From: CAWGCA01 sp963820955
Lineage (GTDB): Bacteria > Pseudomonadota > Gammaproteobacteria > Chromatiales > Chromatiaceae
DNA length: 64,000 nucleotides
Assembly (NCBI GenBank): GCA_963820955.1
Contig: CAWGCA010000037.1
Span: 78,506-142,505, forward strand
Direction of reading: 5' to 3'
Shown: one piece after another, positions 51,955 through 60,481 of the stretch
How the letters are laid out: each line of letters begins with the position of its first letter
Position numbering within the stretch: the first letter of the stretch is position 1
Program-made: the position numbers and the translations under genes
Notes under the pieces: model-generated
Told to the model about the DNA's origin: nothing
The model's input: the letters and a program-made list of their open reading frames with translations, nothing else
Database searches by the model: none

Positions 51955-52240
51955 ATTCGTAACCACGGAAATCAACAGACCGTCTTGCTTTCCACCGGCG
52001 AGAAGTGCATCCTGGATCCATTTAAATGCTGAAGATGACAGGATAGCCCTGGTTTTCAACAGCGCAAAAAAGATCCTCAGCAGGATCAGCAGGTTCATTA
52101 CCAGGAAGATGCTGTTGATCCACGCCACCGATGTATCTGCCCGCTTCGCCCGGATGTAATTCAACCGGTAGACGTTCTTTCCTTGCCCGAACTTTCCTTC
52201 TATCGGAATGCGTTGCAGATACTCTTCCCGACTGTCCTCC
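51955..52240 (-). pseudogene. IS5/IS1182-like transposase C-terminal remnant
   Basis: Across two frames the minus strand reads EEYLQRIPIEGKFGQGKNVY and LNYIRAKRADTSVAWINSIF, then LVMNLLILLRIFFALLKT. This matches the C-terminus of DDE transposases with the EGKFGQGK glutamate region. The rest is missing. Confidence 0.75.
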
Positions 52241-52372
52241 GCAATTATTATCGCGCCAAATCATTTGACGGTCACTGACTCTTTTAGTCATGCATTTCCT
52301 GCAGTGGGATCAATGCAATGTGCGTCCGGATCCACAGCAATGTTTGTACTTCTTTCCGCTCCCACATAGTCC
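52240..52372. repeat. SEC-C tail repeat, copy 3 (degraded)
   Basis: The sequence around GGTCACTGACTC and GTGGGATCAATGCAATGTGC corresponds to the copies at 25.2 and 28.6 kb. The SEC-C codons are mutated, and the copy ends at the IS200-like remnant. Confidence 0.6.
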
Positions 52373-52624
52373 CGGTGGATCCGTACCGCTGACTTCCCTT
52401 CTAGCATACCTATCGTATAAGCCACGCTTAGCTTTGGCGGAATGCTTAAACATAGGTGAATATGGTCGAACATCGTATGACCTTCTACCTACTCAACCCC
52501 AAACTGCCCACAGATTTCTTTTAGAATCCGACCGATCACTTACCGCAATATCCCGTATATTGCCTTCTTCCGATACTTCGGTACGATAACCATCGTGGTA
52601 TCCGCAATACCACCTGACATGAGT
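52365..52624 (-). pseudogene. IS200/IS605-type TnpA remnant
   Basis: The minus strand reads TTMVIVPKYRRKKAIYGILR, VIGRILKEICGQFG, then MFDHIHLCLSIPPKLSVAYT and IGMLEGKSAVRIHRDYVG. This is a Y1 transposase (HUH motif as HIH). Stops between the pieces show it is dead, and the C-terminal tyrosine part is lost. Confidence 0.75.
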
Positions 52625-52848
52625 TTGGCTTTGCCATTCTCTGATTTGGATTCTCCTCTTTACTTTGGCGTGTTGAGAGGAGAATCTACCTCATCCCTGT
52701 TCCCAGGAACGGCAGAGCTTTTTCGCGTCGCACCGGCAAAACAGGTGGCTTACATCGGTTTAGTAAAATTTAACCCTTAAGCCGCTGGTGGATAGAACCA
52801 CAGGCCCAATCCACCACCGGATTTCGAATCGAGAATACTCTGTCTGAA

Positions 52849-54105
52849 TCAATGTTCCCGTTTCGTTAACTCTTTTGTTGAAGAGGATATAATTTTAACT
52901 TTGTGAATACGACGGCCTGAGGCCTGTCTGATTTCAATCATTAGGCCATCAATCTCAAATTTCTCATTTGTTCTGGGGATTCTTTCAATATCATTCACGA
53001 TCCAACGACTTACACTGTCCGAATTCTTACCCCGTAGATCCGCCTTGAAAAACTCCTTGATCTTTCCCAATTCCACGCCCCCATCGACCTCAATGCCGTC
53101 ATCCAGTGTTGTGATCCCGGAAGCGCGTTTCCCGTCTGATTCATCGTATATTTCACCCACCAGTTCCTCTAACAGGTTTTCCATCGTAACCAGACCTCTC
53201 AGGTCGCCATGCTCATCAACAACAATGGCAAGAAGACGCTTTTGGCGCTTAAGATCAGCAAACAGATGGTCAATAGGTTGGTTGACTAGTGCATATATTG
53301 GATCGACACCAATCTGTTTGAGAGGTTTGTCTATTTGATTATTGGCAATGGCAGTGGCGATATCATGCCAATGAACAATATGAGAGATATTTTCGACAGA
53401 CTCTGAATAAACGGGCACACGGGAAAAGCCGACTTCTACGATTCTAGGCAAGGCTTCCTTAATGGTCATCTCTTCATTCAGGGTAAACATTTTATGACGA
53501 CTGGTCATCACATCCGCCACTACCAAATCGTTAAAAGCAAACACTCGTTCAATAATCTTTGCCTCATGCTTTTCAATAGTGCCTTCTTGAGTTCCGAACA
53601 TTAACAAATGCACTAATTCCGATTCTGTTACGGTGGGGGATTCCTTAATATCGGTCATTTTGTGAACAAGAGTTATCAAATGCTCAAACACCCACACCAG
53701 AGGAAACAGTATCCGCATTAAAAGCAACACTATGGGAGCCACTGCCAGAGAGACCTTCACAGAATGACGAATAGCTAAACTTTTAGGGGTGATCTCACCG
53801 AACACAAGAATCAAAAAGGTCAATACCCCAACCGCTACCCCAGGACCCAAAGCTCCAAGATATTCTGTAGCCACCACGGTAGCGAAAGCAGATGCGCCAA
53901 TATTGACTAAATTATTGCCAATCAATAGTGTAATCAGCATGCTGGTAGAATTTTGTTTCAAACGAAGTAATGCCTTGGAACCACCTTGTCCATCTTTCCG
54001 CAAAGCTTCCGCACGAGCTAATGTGACGGCTGTTAAAGCTGTTTCTGAGCCAGAAAAAGCTCCTGAAAGAAATAGCAAAGAGACGAGTATTAGCGTGTCA
54101 TTCAT
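52849..54105 (-). CDS. CNNM/CorC-like membrane protein with CBS pair (hemolysin-like)
   Basis: A 418-residue protein. Residues 1-180 form the DUF21/CNNM membrane domain (SLLFLSGAFSGSETALTAVT, GEITPKSLAIRHSVKV). CBS motifs follow at about 190-320 (VADVMTSRHKMFTLNEEMTI, AIVVDEHGDLRGLVTMENLL). The CorC/HlyC domain is at about 335-415 (GIEVDGGVELGKIKEF, FEIDGLMIEIRQASGRRI). CNNM proteins export magnesium or sodium. The ATG at 54105 fits the family start; a TTG further up is an alternative. Confidence 0.92.
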   Translation of the reverse strand: MNDTLILVSLLFLSGAFSGSETALTAVTLARAEALRKDGQGGSKALLRLKQNSTSMLITLLIGNNLVNIGASAFATVVATEYLGALGPGVAVGVLTFLILVFGEITPKSLAIRHSVKVSLAVAPIVLLLMRILFPLVWVFEHLITLVHKMTDIKESPTVTESELVHLLMFGTQEGTIEKHEAKIIERVFAFNDLVVADVMTSRHKMFTLNEEMTIKEALPRIVEVGFSRVPVYSESVENISHIVHWHDIATAIANNQIDKPLKQIGVDPIYALVNQPIDHLFADLKRQKRLLAIVVDEHGDLRGLVTMENLLEELVGEIYDESDGKRASGITTLDDGIEVDGGVELGKIKEFFKADLRGKNSDSVSRWIVNDIERIPRTNEKFEIDGLMIEIRQASGRRIHKVKIISSSTKELTKREH

Positions 54106-54797
54106 AATTAAATAAGAAACTCTTTCTGCTTCGATCCTGTTCAGCAAGGATTAGGGGATAGGTAGTTACGATTGGGACAACCAATTTATTGCGCTTAAAA
54201 CGGACAGGGTAAAATTGCTGTAGTGGAATAGTCGAGTAACGTGCTTTTCCTCTGGCTTCCACAATCAGTGAGACCAAATCTATATTATGCAAACAGCTGG
54301 TGCTTTGTTCATACGCTGTTGCAGACGTCACGAAAAATAACATACACTCAGCAAGTTAGGTACAGTCTAGCATGTACCGAATCCCGAGGAATACTCGATG
54401 AGCAGCCCATCATGACCGAACAAAGCATGCATACAAAGCATTGGTAGCACGGCGAACGTTGTCCGTCACGGATTTTTCCGTGTTCGGGGCGGTCGACGCC
54501 GATGTTACCTGTCCTCCTATATGGACCCGTCCCAGTTTGCAAGGCAATTTTGAGTCATGACGACAGGAATCGACTGCACACCTATATTCGGCCTCTAAGT
54601 TGGAGAATTTTCTCCGGGCCCTGATGGAATGTGCGCTCTTTCGCCTCATCCGCAAACCGGCCTCGTGGGGGCCGCGGAGCACAGCAGGTTCCGAAAGAGC
54701 CGGTCCGACCTGATGCGCCATCACTCGTACACCACCTCTGCAATCGTGGATTGGGTTAAGTCATCGTAAAAACCGTATAGTCAGCCAATACCTCGCT
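54106..54797. other. Spacer without recognised gene
   Basis: About 690 bp between the CNNM-like gene and the IS110-type remnant. A 104-codon minus-strand frame is open, but I recognise no domain in it and no ribosome binding site. I do not call a gene. Confidence 0.5.
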
Positions 54798-55412
54798 TTA
54801 GGCCGCCTTGTGATACGCCTCCTCGCGGGCCATCAAGGCCCAGAGTATTCGTGCGTTCTTGTTGGCTAATGCCACGCAAGCACAATTTGTTCCGCGCCGG
54901 GCTTTAATGTTGCTGACCCAGCGACTGCGAGCATCATCTTTGCTATCGGCTCGCGAAACGACGGAACGCGCCCCATGAATCAACAGCATGCGCAGATACG
55001 CATCCCCACGATTGCTGATTCCGAGCAACTTCGATTTACCGCCGCTGGAGTATTGTCGCGGAGTAAGTCCCAACCAGGCGGCGAGTTGTCGGCCATTTTT
55101 GAAAGTGCCCGCATCACCCACCGCTGCTACCATCGCGGTGGCGATTAGTGGGCCGACTCCTTCGACGCAAGCCAATTTCTGACACAAAGGTAAGCGTTGA
55201 AATATTCGCTTGATTCGCTCATCGTAATGCTCAACTCGCGTGTTGCAGATCAGGAGTTGCTCATATAGCTCGGCAAAAAGTTCGCGTGCATCCGAACTCA
55301 ATCCGTTTTCAGCATCCTCCAAAATTAAGGGAAGAGCGTGACGTAACCGATGAACACCCAGCGCTACGACCACGCCATACTCTGCAAGTAGCCCCCGGGC
55401 CGGTATCGTCAA
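54798..55412 (-). pseudogene. IS110-type transposase, C-terminal half
   Basis: The 204-residue frame matches the transposase_20 half of IS110-family enzymes: LACVEGVGPLIATAMVAAVG, NGRQLAAWLGLTPRQYSSGG, YLRMLLIHGARSVV and LANKNARILWALMAR. The DEDD catalytic N-terminal half is missing. The frame runs into the left end of the IS6-type element at 55402, so insertion of that element cut the gene. Confidence 0.85.
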
Positions 55413-55437
55413 GTTAACTTACGCTCCGCTCCATATC

Positions 55438-55931
55438 CTATGCTACCTGCTTTCTACACTGCCATTGCATATTTCTAGGACACAAAGGCCCGCCTTCGAA
55501 ATATTCGATAATTCTTGGCTGATACCAAGTGACGACAAAGAACAAATTGTACACAGCCGCGTGTGCACTTAAGAAGCGTTGCGCTTGTCGGGCGGATTTA
55601 AAACATCGCATACCCCGCTCCCGGACTCGCGTTGGCTGATGAGAAAGTTCCGCCCTGTTGTTGACATACTGGGCCGTGTCGTGAATGACCTCCGGAATGA
55701 GTTCTCTATGCGCAACGCCATAGCTTCTCAGCTTGTCCATCACAATCTTTCTCGGTTCATCTTGGTGGTTTTTTAGCATTCGCTTGAAGAATCGCTTTGC
55801 AGCAGCACCATCTCGACGGGCCTGGAGAAACACATCAACTACCTCACCATCCTGGTCAACTGCCCGCCATAAGTGCTGCTGCTTGCCACTTATTTTACAA
55901 ACACCTCGTCGATGAAGAACGTATCGCCGAA
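55438..55931 (-). pseudogene. IS6-family transposase, C-terminal piece
   Basis: The minus strand reads FFIDEVFVK, then (after a one-base frameshift near 55890) SGKQQHLWRAVDQDGEVVDV, FFKRMLKNHQDEPRKIVMDK and NRAELSHQPTRVRERGMRCF. This is the DDE half of an IS6/IS240-type transposase. The N-terminal piece lies 4.2 kb away at 60141-60348. Confidence 0.9.
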
Positions 55932-55939
55932 GCCTTGAT
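55932..55939. repeat. 8-bp target duplication, left copy
   Basis: GCCTTGAT directly precedes the left end of the IS21-like element and is repeated at 60133-60140 on the other side. It falls in the IS6 transposase codons for HQG; removal of one copy plus the element restores the reading frame (KKRHQGFGDTFFIDE). Confidence 0.88.
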
Positions 55940-56116
55940 CTTTAACACTCACACTGATTCACCCCCCCATACTCACCAAAATTGACCCACCCCGGTATTC
56001 GCGATAGCGCTGCCCACGATTTCTGACCCAACTCAACAACGAACTCCTATTATTTGCTGATATAGCTCCCTCGGCCAAGACTCTCCGAAACGATTTCCAT
56101 CGAAGAGAAGCTTGGT

Positions 56117-56566
56117 ATGGAAAAGAGACGTTGTGCCGCTTGTCACAAACTCTTTCACCCCCGTCCTCAATCCCCTGGTCAGAAGTTCTGCGCTGCCGCT
56201 GACTGTCAGCGGGAACGCAAGCGTCGCTGGCAGAAGGCCCGGCGAGCTGCCGACTCGGATTACCGGGATAACGATGTTCAGGCCACCCGGCAGTGGCGCA
56301 GCCGGCATCCCGACTATTGGCATTCGTATCGCCGCAAACACCCTCAGTCGGTCATCCGAAACCGGGAAAAGCAGCGTGAACGCGATCGCTCCAGGGGGTT
56401 GCCGCCGTCCCGTTCGCCACCAGCGCCTCGTCTTGCAAATGAGGACGCGTCAAGCCTTCATTTTCGATTTGAAACCGGGACTTATCGCATGATTCCTGTG
56501 ACTGGGCGGGATCTTGCAAATGAGGATGCGTGCCTGGTGAAAATCGCTTTATTATCGGGAGGTTAA
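56117..56566 (+). CDS. Small zinc-ribbon protein of the IS21-like element
   Basis: A 149-residue basic protein. The N-terminus holds Cys6, Cys9, Cys25 and Cys30 (RRCAACHKLFHPRP, then QKFCAAADCQRER), a likely zinc ribbon. A basic region with WRSRHPDYWHSYRRKHP follows. The C-terminus contains two copies of LANEDA, encoded by two of the three 15-bp DNA repeats. It is the first gene of the element and probably binds DNA; the exact role is unknown. Confidence 0.72.
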   Translation: MEKRRCAACHKLFHPRPQSPGQKFCAAADCQRERKRRWQKARRAADSDYRDNDVQATRQWRSRHPDYWHSYRRKHPQSVIRNREKQRERDRSRGLPPSRSPPAPRLANEDASSLHFRFETGTYRMIPVTGRDLANEDACLVKIALLSGG

Positions 56567-56597
56567 ACGATTTTTACTGTCATCTTGCAAATGAGGA
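56431..56597. repeat. Three 15-bp direct repeats (iteron-like)
   Basis: TCTTGCAAATGAGGA stands at 56431-56445, 56512-56526 and 56583-56597. The first two are inside the zinc-ribbon gene and the third lies between it and the ParB-like gene. They could bind the zinc-ribbon or ParB-like protein. Confidence 0.8.
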
Positions 56598-56638
56598 CTT
56601 CATCGCCATAGGGCCTGAGGGCGAGTAGGGTTTGAGGC

Positions 56639-57739
56639 ATGACGAGCTTTGCCATCCAAACCCTGGAGTCGGATCTGCACCGCCTGGAACTGCGCTTTGC
56701 CTCCCTGCGGCTGCGCCAACCCCGGGTAGTCGACCGTCTGGCTCGCTCGATCGAACAAAACGGTCAACTGGTCCCGGTGGTGGCGGTAGCCGAGCAGGAG
56801 GCGCGGTGGGTGCTGATCGATGGCTATCTGCGCATCGAGGCCCTACGCCGCCTGTCCCGGGATACCGCCCGGGTGGAGCTATGGGATTGCCCCCTCGCGC
56901 AAGCCCTGCTGATTATTCTGGTACGCATGCAAGGGCGCACCTGGGAGGCGATCGAGGAAGGCGCCATCATCCGCGAGTTGATTACGCGATTTGACCTTTC
57001 CCAGCGCGAAGTGGCACGCCAAAGCGGTCGCGATGTGAGTTGGGTGAACCGGCGCCTGAGCCTGGTACAGGCGCTGCCCGAAGCCTTGTTTAGCGCCATC
57101 TGCCGGGGAGAGTTTTCCACTTGGGCGGCCACCCGGGTGCTGGCCCCGTTGGCGCGCGCCAACGCCGATCATGCCCAGACGCTGATCGCCTCCCTGCAGC
57201 GCGAACCGCTGACCACCCGCGAGCTGCACACCTGGTATCAACATTACCAGAAGGCCAATCGACCCAAACGCGGACGCATGCTGGCTCAACCCCGCCTGTT
57301 CTGTCAGGCCTTGCAGGCGCAGACCCGGGACCAGGCAGCCAGTGAGCTGCGCGCGGGACCGGAAGGGTCCTGGCTGGCGGAGTTGAAACGCTTGACTCGG
57401 CGTCTGCGTGGCCTGCACAAGCAGCTGCCGTTGGTCTTTACCGGCGTCCTGGAAACGGGGCCGCTGCAGCAGGCCTGGACGGAGATGAAAACTCTGGTTC
57501 AGGCAGTAGACGAAACACTGACGAGGTATACCCCCCATGATCCCCCCGGAAATCAGAGAGGCGATTCTGGCCCTGAACAGCAAAGGCACCCGGATACGCA
57601 AGATCGCCCGGTTGTTGAAGATCTCGCGCAACACCGTGCGTCAGGCGATACGCCAGCCGCCGCCACCCCAAGGCATGGTGGAACCGGAGATTCCAGCTCA
57701 CCTGCTGGAACCGATCAGCGAAGCCTTTGTACGTTGTGA
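56639..57739 (+). CDS. ParB-like DNA-binding protein of the IS21-like element
   Basis: A 366-residue protein. Residues about 20-100 resemble the ParB/KorB N-domain (PRVVDRLARSIEQNGQLVPV, then WVLIDGYLRIEALRRL). Residues about 108-165 form the KorB-like helix-turn-helix (FDLSQREVARQSGRDVSWVN, then RRLSLVQALPEALFS). The last 67 codons overlap the istA gene in another frame and are low in complexity, so the functional part probably ends near residue 300. It may act as a regulator or target-selection factor for the transposon. Confidence 0.82.
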   Translation: MTSFAIQTLESDLHRLELRFASLRLRQPRVVDRLARSIEQNGQLVPVVAVAEQEARWVLIDGYLRIEALRRLSRDTARVELWDCPLAQALLIILVRMQGRTWEAIEEGAIIRELITRFDLSQREVARQSGRDVSWVNRRLSLVQALPEALFSAICRGEFSTWAATRVLAPLARANADHAQTLIASLQREPLTTRELHTWYQHYQKANRPKRGRMLAQPRLFCQALQAQTRDQAASELRAGPEGSWLAELKRLTRRLRGLHKQLPLVFTGVLETGPLQQAWTEMKTLVQAVDETLTRYTPHDPPGNQRGDSGPEQQRHPDTQDRPVVEDLAQHRASGDTPAAATPRHGGTGDSSSPAGTDQRSLCTL

Positions 57740-58940
57740 AGGCAACGTGGTGCGGGTACAAGAGGTCCTCGCGGCGGATCACGGGATTACCATCCCCTAC
57801 AGCACCTTGACCCGTTGGGTGCGCGAAGCGGATTTGCGGTCACCGAAACAGCGTACCGGACGTTATCATTTCGGGATGGGTGAGGAGATGCAGTTCGATA
57901 CCTCGCCGCATCAGCTCAAGTTGAACGATCGTCCCGTCAAGGCCCAGTGTGCATCCCTGGTGCTCGCCTATTCCCGGCGCGACTTTATCCAATACTACCC
58001 ATGCTTCACCCGCTTCGAGGCCAAGGCCTTTCTGCGCGAGGCACTGGACTTTATGGATGGAAGCGCCCGTCGCTGTATGGTTGACAACACCAATGTCGTG
58101 GTGGCATCGGGCACTGGACCCGATGCGCTGATCGCCCCGGAGATGGCCGCCTTCGGGCAGATCTTCGGCTTTGCATTCGTCGCGCATGCCGTCGGCGATG
58201 CCAATCGCAGCGCCTATGTCGAGCGCTCTTTTTACTATGCGGAAAGAAACTTTCTGCCGGGACGCCAATTCGCTTCCTGGGACGACCTGAACGCCCAGGC
58301 CCGGGCCTGGTGCGAGCAGATCGCCAATCAAAAACCCAAACGCGCCCTCGGCATGAGCCCAGAGGCCGCCTATGTCCTGGAAAAACCCTACTTACTGCCC
58401 TTACCGCCGCATCTGCCACCGGTCTATCAAGCCTGCACCCGCATCGTCGATGTGGAAGGGTATGTCTACCTCGATACCAACCGATATTCTGTACCTGAGC
58501 GACTGATCGGAAAAACAGTCGAGGTGTACAAATATCCGCAGCAGGTGAAGGTCCTGTTTCGTCACCGGGAGGTGGCCGAACACCCCCGGCTGGTGGGCAA
58601 ACGCGATGCGCAAAGCACGCTGAAGGAGCACCGCAGACCCAAAAGACGCCAAGCCTATCAGGGGCCTTCCGACGAAGAACGGCAACTGTGCGGACAATCG
58701 CAGCTACTGGACCGCTATGTCAGCGGTTTGAGAAAACGCAGCCCCGGCCGCGGGGTGTCGCGCCTGCGCCGACTGCTGCTCATGCGCCGCACCTATCCCC
58801 GGCAGGCCTTTTTTGCCGCCGTCGAAACGGCGCTGCAGTACGGTCTGTACGACCTGCACCGGCTGGAGCATCTCATCCTGGAACGGGTGGCCGGCGACTT
58901 CTTTCAAATCAACCCGGATGAGGAGGAGCCCGAGTTTTGA
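57537..58940 (+). CDS. istA: IstA-type transposase (IS21 family)
   Basis: A 467-residue transposase. The N-terminus has a helix-turn-helix (IREAILALNSKGTRIRKIAR, then LLKISRNTVRQAIRQ). The DDE core shows GEEMQFDTSPHQLKL, RRCMVDNTNVVVASGTG and SAYVERSFYYAERNFLPGR. The C-terminal beta-barrel (YLDTNRYSVPERLIGKTVEV) follows. It works with the ATPase IstB, encoded 87 bp downstream. It starts inside the ParB-like gene in the +1 frame. Confidence 0.93.
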   Translation: MIPPEIREAILALNSKGTRIRKIARLLKISRNTVRQAIRQPPPPQGMVEPEIPAHLLEPISEAFVRCEGNVVRVQEVLAADHGITIPYSTLTRWVREADLRSPKQRTGRYHFGMGEEMQFDTSPHQLKLNDRPVKAQCASLVLAYSRRDFIQYYPCFTRFEAKAFLREALDFMDGSARRCMVDNTNVVVASGTGPDALIAPEMAAFGQIFGFAFVAHAVGDANRSAYVERSFYYAERNFLPGRQFASWDDLNAQARAWCEQIANQKPKRALGMSPEAAYVLEKPYLLPLPPHLPPVYQACTRIVDVEGYVYLDTNRYSVPERLIGKTVEVYKYPQQVKVLFRHREVAEHPRLVGKRDAQSTLKEHRRPKRRQAYQGPSDEERQLCGQSQLLDRYVSGLRKRSPGRGVSRLRRLLLMRRTYPRQAFFAAVETALQYGLYDLHRLEHLILERVAGDFFQINPDEEEPEF

Positions 58941-59027
58941 GCGCCCGCTCCCCATGCCCTGAAACAGGAGATCGCCGCCATACGTGAGAAACTCCGAGAG
59001 ATCCTGCAGGAACTGCACCTCCAGGGG

Positions 59028-59738
59028 ATGATTGAGGGTCTCGACAAGGTACTGAACCAGGCCGAGAAAAACGCCACCCCGGTGGTCGAAGTCTTCTATC
59101 GCCTGGCCCTCGAAGAGCAGCGGGTGCGCCACGAAAAAAGCCTGGCCAATCGCCTCAAGCAGGCGCGCATGCCTTGGGACTGGACCCTGGAGAGTTTCCC
59201 TTTCGCCCAACAGCCCGGCGTCAACCAAACCCAGATCAAAACACTCGCCGGCATGGACTTTATACGCCGCGCCGAGAATCTGGTACTGATCGGCCCACCC
59301 GGTACCGGCAAATCCGGTCTGGCCTGCAGCCTGCTGCGACAGGCCTGCTTCAACGGCTATCGCTGCCGCTTCTACGATGCCCAGGCCTTGCTGGACGAAC
59401 TCTATGCCTCACTGGCCGACCGCAGCACCCCTCGGCTCCTCAGGCGCCTGAGCAATTATGACGCCCTCTTGATTGACGAAATCGGATATCTGACGCTACG
59501 GCCGGAACAAGTCAATGCCTTCTTCAAACTCTTGGAGCTGCGCTATGCCCGCAAGGCGACGATCTTGACTACGAACTTGGATTACCCCGAGTGGTATGAC
59601 CTGTTCAAACGTAAACCACTGGTCGATGCACTCCTCGATCGACTGCGTCACCACTGCATCACCGTGCGCATCGACGGCCCTTCTCTACGTATGCCGGATC
59701 AAACAGCTGACCAGCCGACTCAGGACCTACCCTCATAA
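59028..59738 (+). CDS. istB: IstB-type transposition ATPase
   Basis: A 236-residue AAA+ ATPase: Walker A in LVLIGPPGTGKSGLACSLLR, Walker B in NYDALLIDEIGYLTLRPEQ, sensor 1 in ATILTTNLDYPEW and the YDLFKRKPLVDALLDRLRHH end, as in IstB/DnaC-like helpers. It loads on target DNA and stimulates IstA. The frame is open upstream (KLREILQELHLQGM), so the true start may be a non-ATG codon before 59028. Confidence 0.93.
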   Translation: MIEGLDKVLNQAEKNATPVVEVFYRLALEEQRVRHEKSLANRLKQARMPWDWTLESFPFAQQPGVNQTQIKTLAGMDFIRRAENLVLIGPPGTGKSGLACSLLRQACFNGYRCRFYDAQALLDELYASLADRSTPRLLRRLSNYDALLIDEIGYLTLRPEQVNAFFKLLELRYARKATILTTNLDYPEWYDLFKRKPLVDALLDRLRHHCITVRIDGPSLRMPDQTADQPTQDLPS

Positions 59739-59762
59739 TCCAAACCAAGGTGAGAATAGACG

Positions 59763-59963
59763 ATGGATGAACAGCGCATGCTAAGCTTCTTGTTTTCCCC
59801 TTGTATGTCCGATGAGGCAGCTTATGAAATCTCTGAATTTCTAGCGGTGCTTAGCCTGGCATTCGAGCAACATTACTTCGCTCAAATCAGGCGGCATTTG
59901 CAGGCGATCAATCCCAAACGAAATGAGCTTTCTGATAACCCCTGGGAAGACAACCCATTCTAG
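59763..59963 (+). CDS. Small acidic protein at the end of the IS21-like element
   Basis: A 66-residue protein (FSPCMSDEAAYEISEFLAVL, then SLAFEQHYFAQIRRHLQAIN). It starts 24 bp after istB with GGTGAGAA upstream and lies before the right terminal repeats, so it belongs to the transposon. Helical; no recognised family. Confidence 0.65.
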   Translation: MDEQRMLSFLFSPCMSDEAAYEISEFLAVLSLAFEQHYFAQIRRHLQAINPKRNELSDNPWEDNPF

Positions 59964-60132
59964 TCGGGAAATCCTTTCCTCAGATTGCTGGCTAATTTAT
60001 CTCTCACGCCTGACTCTTCCAACCAACCGTTCGCCATTCCTGTCCTTCTTTCCTTATCCCGCTCGCAACAAGTGCGCAGCCAGTGGGTCAATTATTTTGA
60101 GCATTTCCGGGTCAGGTTTTTTTAGCGTCAAA

Positions 60133-60140
60133 GCCTTGAT
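60133..60140. repeat. 8-bp target duplication, right copy
   Basis: GCCTTGAT, the right-hand partner of 55932-55939, immediately follows the right end of the IS21-like element. Confidence 0.88.
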
Positions 60141-60348
60141 GCCGTTTTTTCAATCTTTTGGCATACTTCGGGCCGAACTTGTTGCACCATAGACGAATCG
60201 ATTCATAGCTTACCGTAATACCGCGTTCAGCCAATAGATCTTCGATGTCCCGATGGCTAAGATTGAACCTATGGTAGAGCCAGACCGCATACTGAATGAT
60301 TTCAGGAGGAAACCGGTAGCGTTTATATTGAATTGGTGAGTTATTCAT
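60141..60348 (-). pseudogene. IS6-family transposase, N-terminal piece
   Basis: The minus strand reads IQYKRYRFPPEIIQYAVWLY, HRFNLSHRDIEDLLAERGIT and SYESIRLWCNKFGPKYAKRL, the classic N-terminus of IS6/IS240 transposases. The frame ends at the IS21-like insertion; the C-terminal part continues at 55931 going down. Confidence 0.93.
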
Positions 60349-60481
60349 CGAGCAATTGTCGCTCAGCGGCAGTTAATTTGACAGTACCCATCTGTTGCAT
60401 GAATGCACTATTGGGTGCCGTGGTTACTCCAGCGATGTGTACGGAACGCGTTTCAAGACGCATGAAAAACAATACGCAGTA

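Larger units (their letters stand above)
55940..60132 (+). mobile_element. IS21-like transposon with ParB-like and zinc-ribbon genes
   Basis: A 4.19-kb element. Outer ends TTTAACACTCACACTGA (left) and TTTGACGCTAAAAAAACC (right, inverted) are similar, and both are followed inside by a shared second block (AAAATTGACCCAC / AATAATTGACCCAC). Multiple terminal blocks are typical of the IS21 family. The 8-bp GCCTTGAT duplication flanks it. It carries five same-strand genes: zinc-ribbon protein, ParB-like protein, IstA, IstB and a small acidic protein. All look intact, so it may be active. Confidence 0.85.
55402..60388 (-). mobile_element. IS6-family element, interrupted by an IS21-like element
   Basis: The left end GGTATCGTCAAGTTAACT (55402-55419) and the inverted right end GGTACTGTCAAATTAACT (60388-60371) are imperfect inverted repeats starting with GG, as in IS6-family elements. 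Without the inserted 4.2 kb the element would be about 0.8 kb, the family's usual size. No 8-bp target duplication is visible. Confidence 0.82.

Noticed and set aside
54410..54724. A 104-codon minus-strand frame between the CNNM-like gene and IS110 remnant
   Set aside because: Composition is arginine- and serine-rich as in chance frames, with no domain or start signal.
56431..56597. Possible plasmid origin with iterons
   Set aside because: Three repeats near a ParB-like gene recall a replicon, but no replication initiator or ParA is beside them and they lie inside transposon ends with a target duplication.
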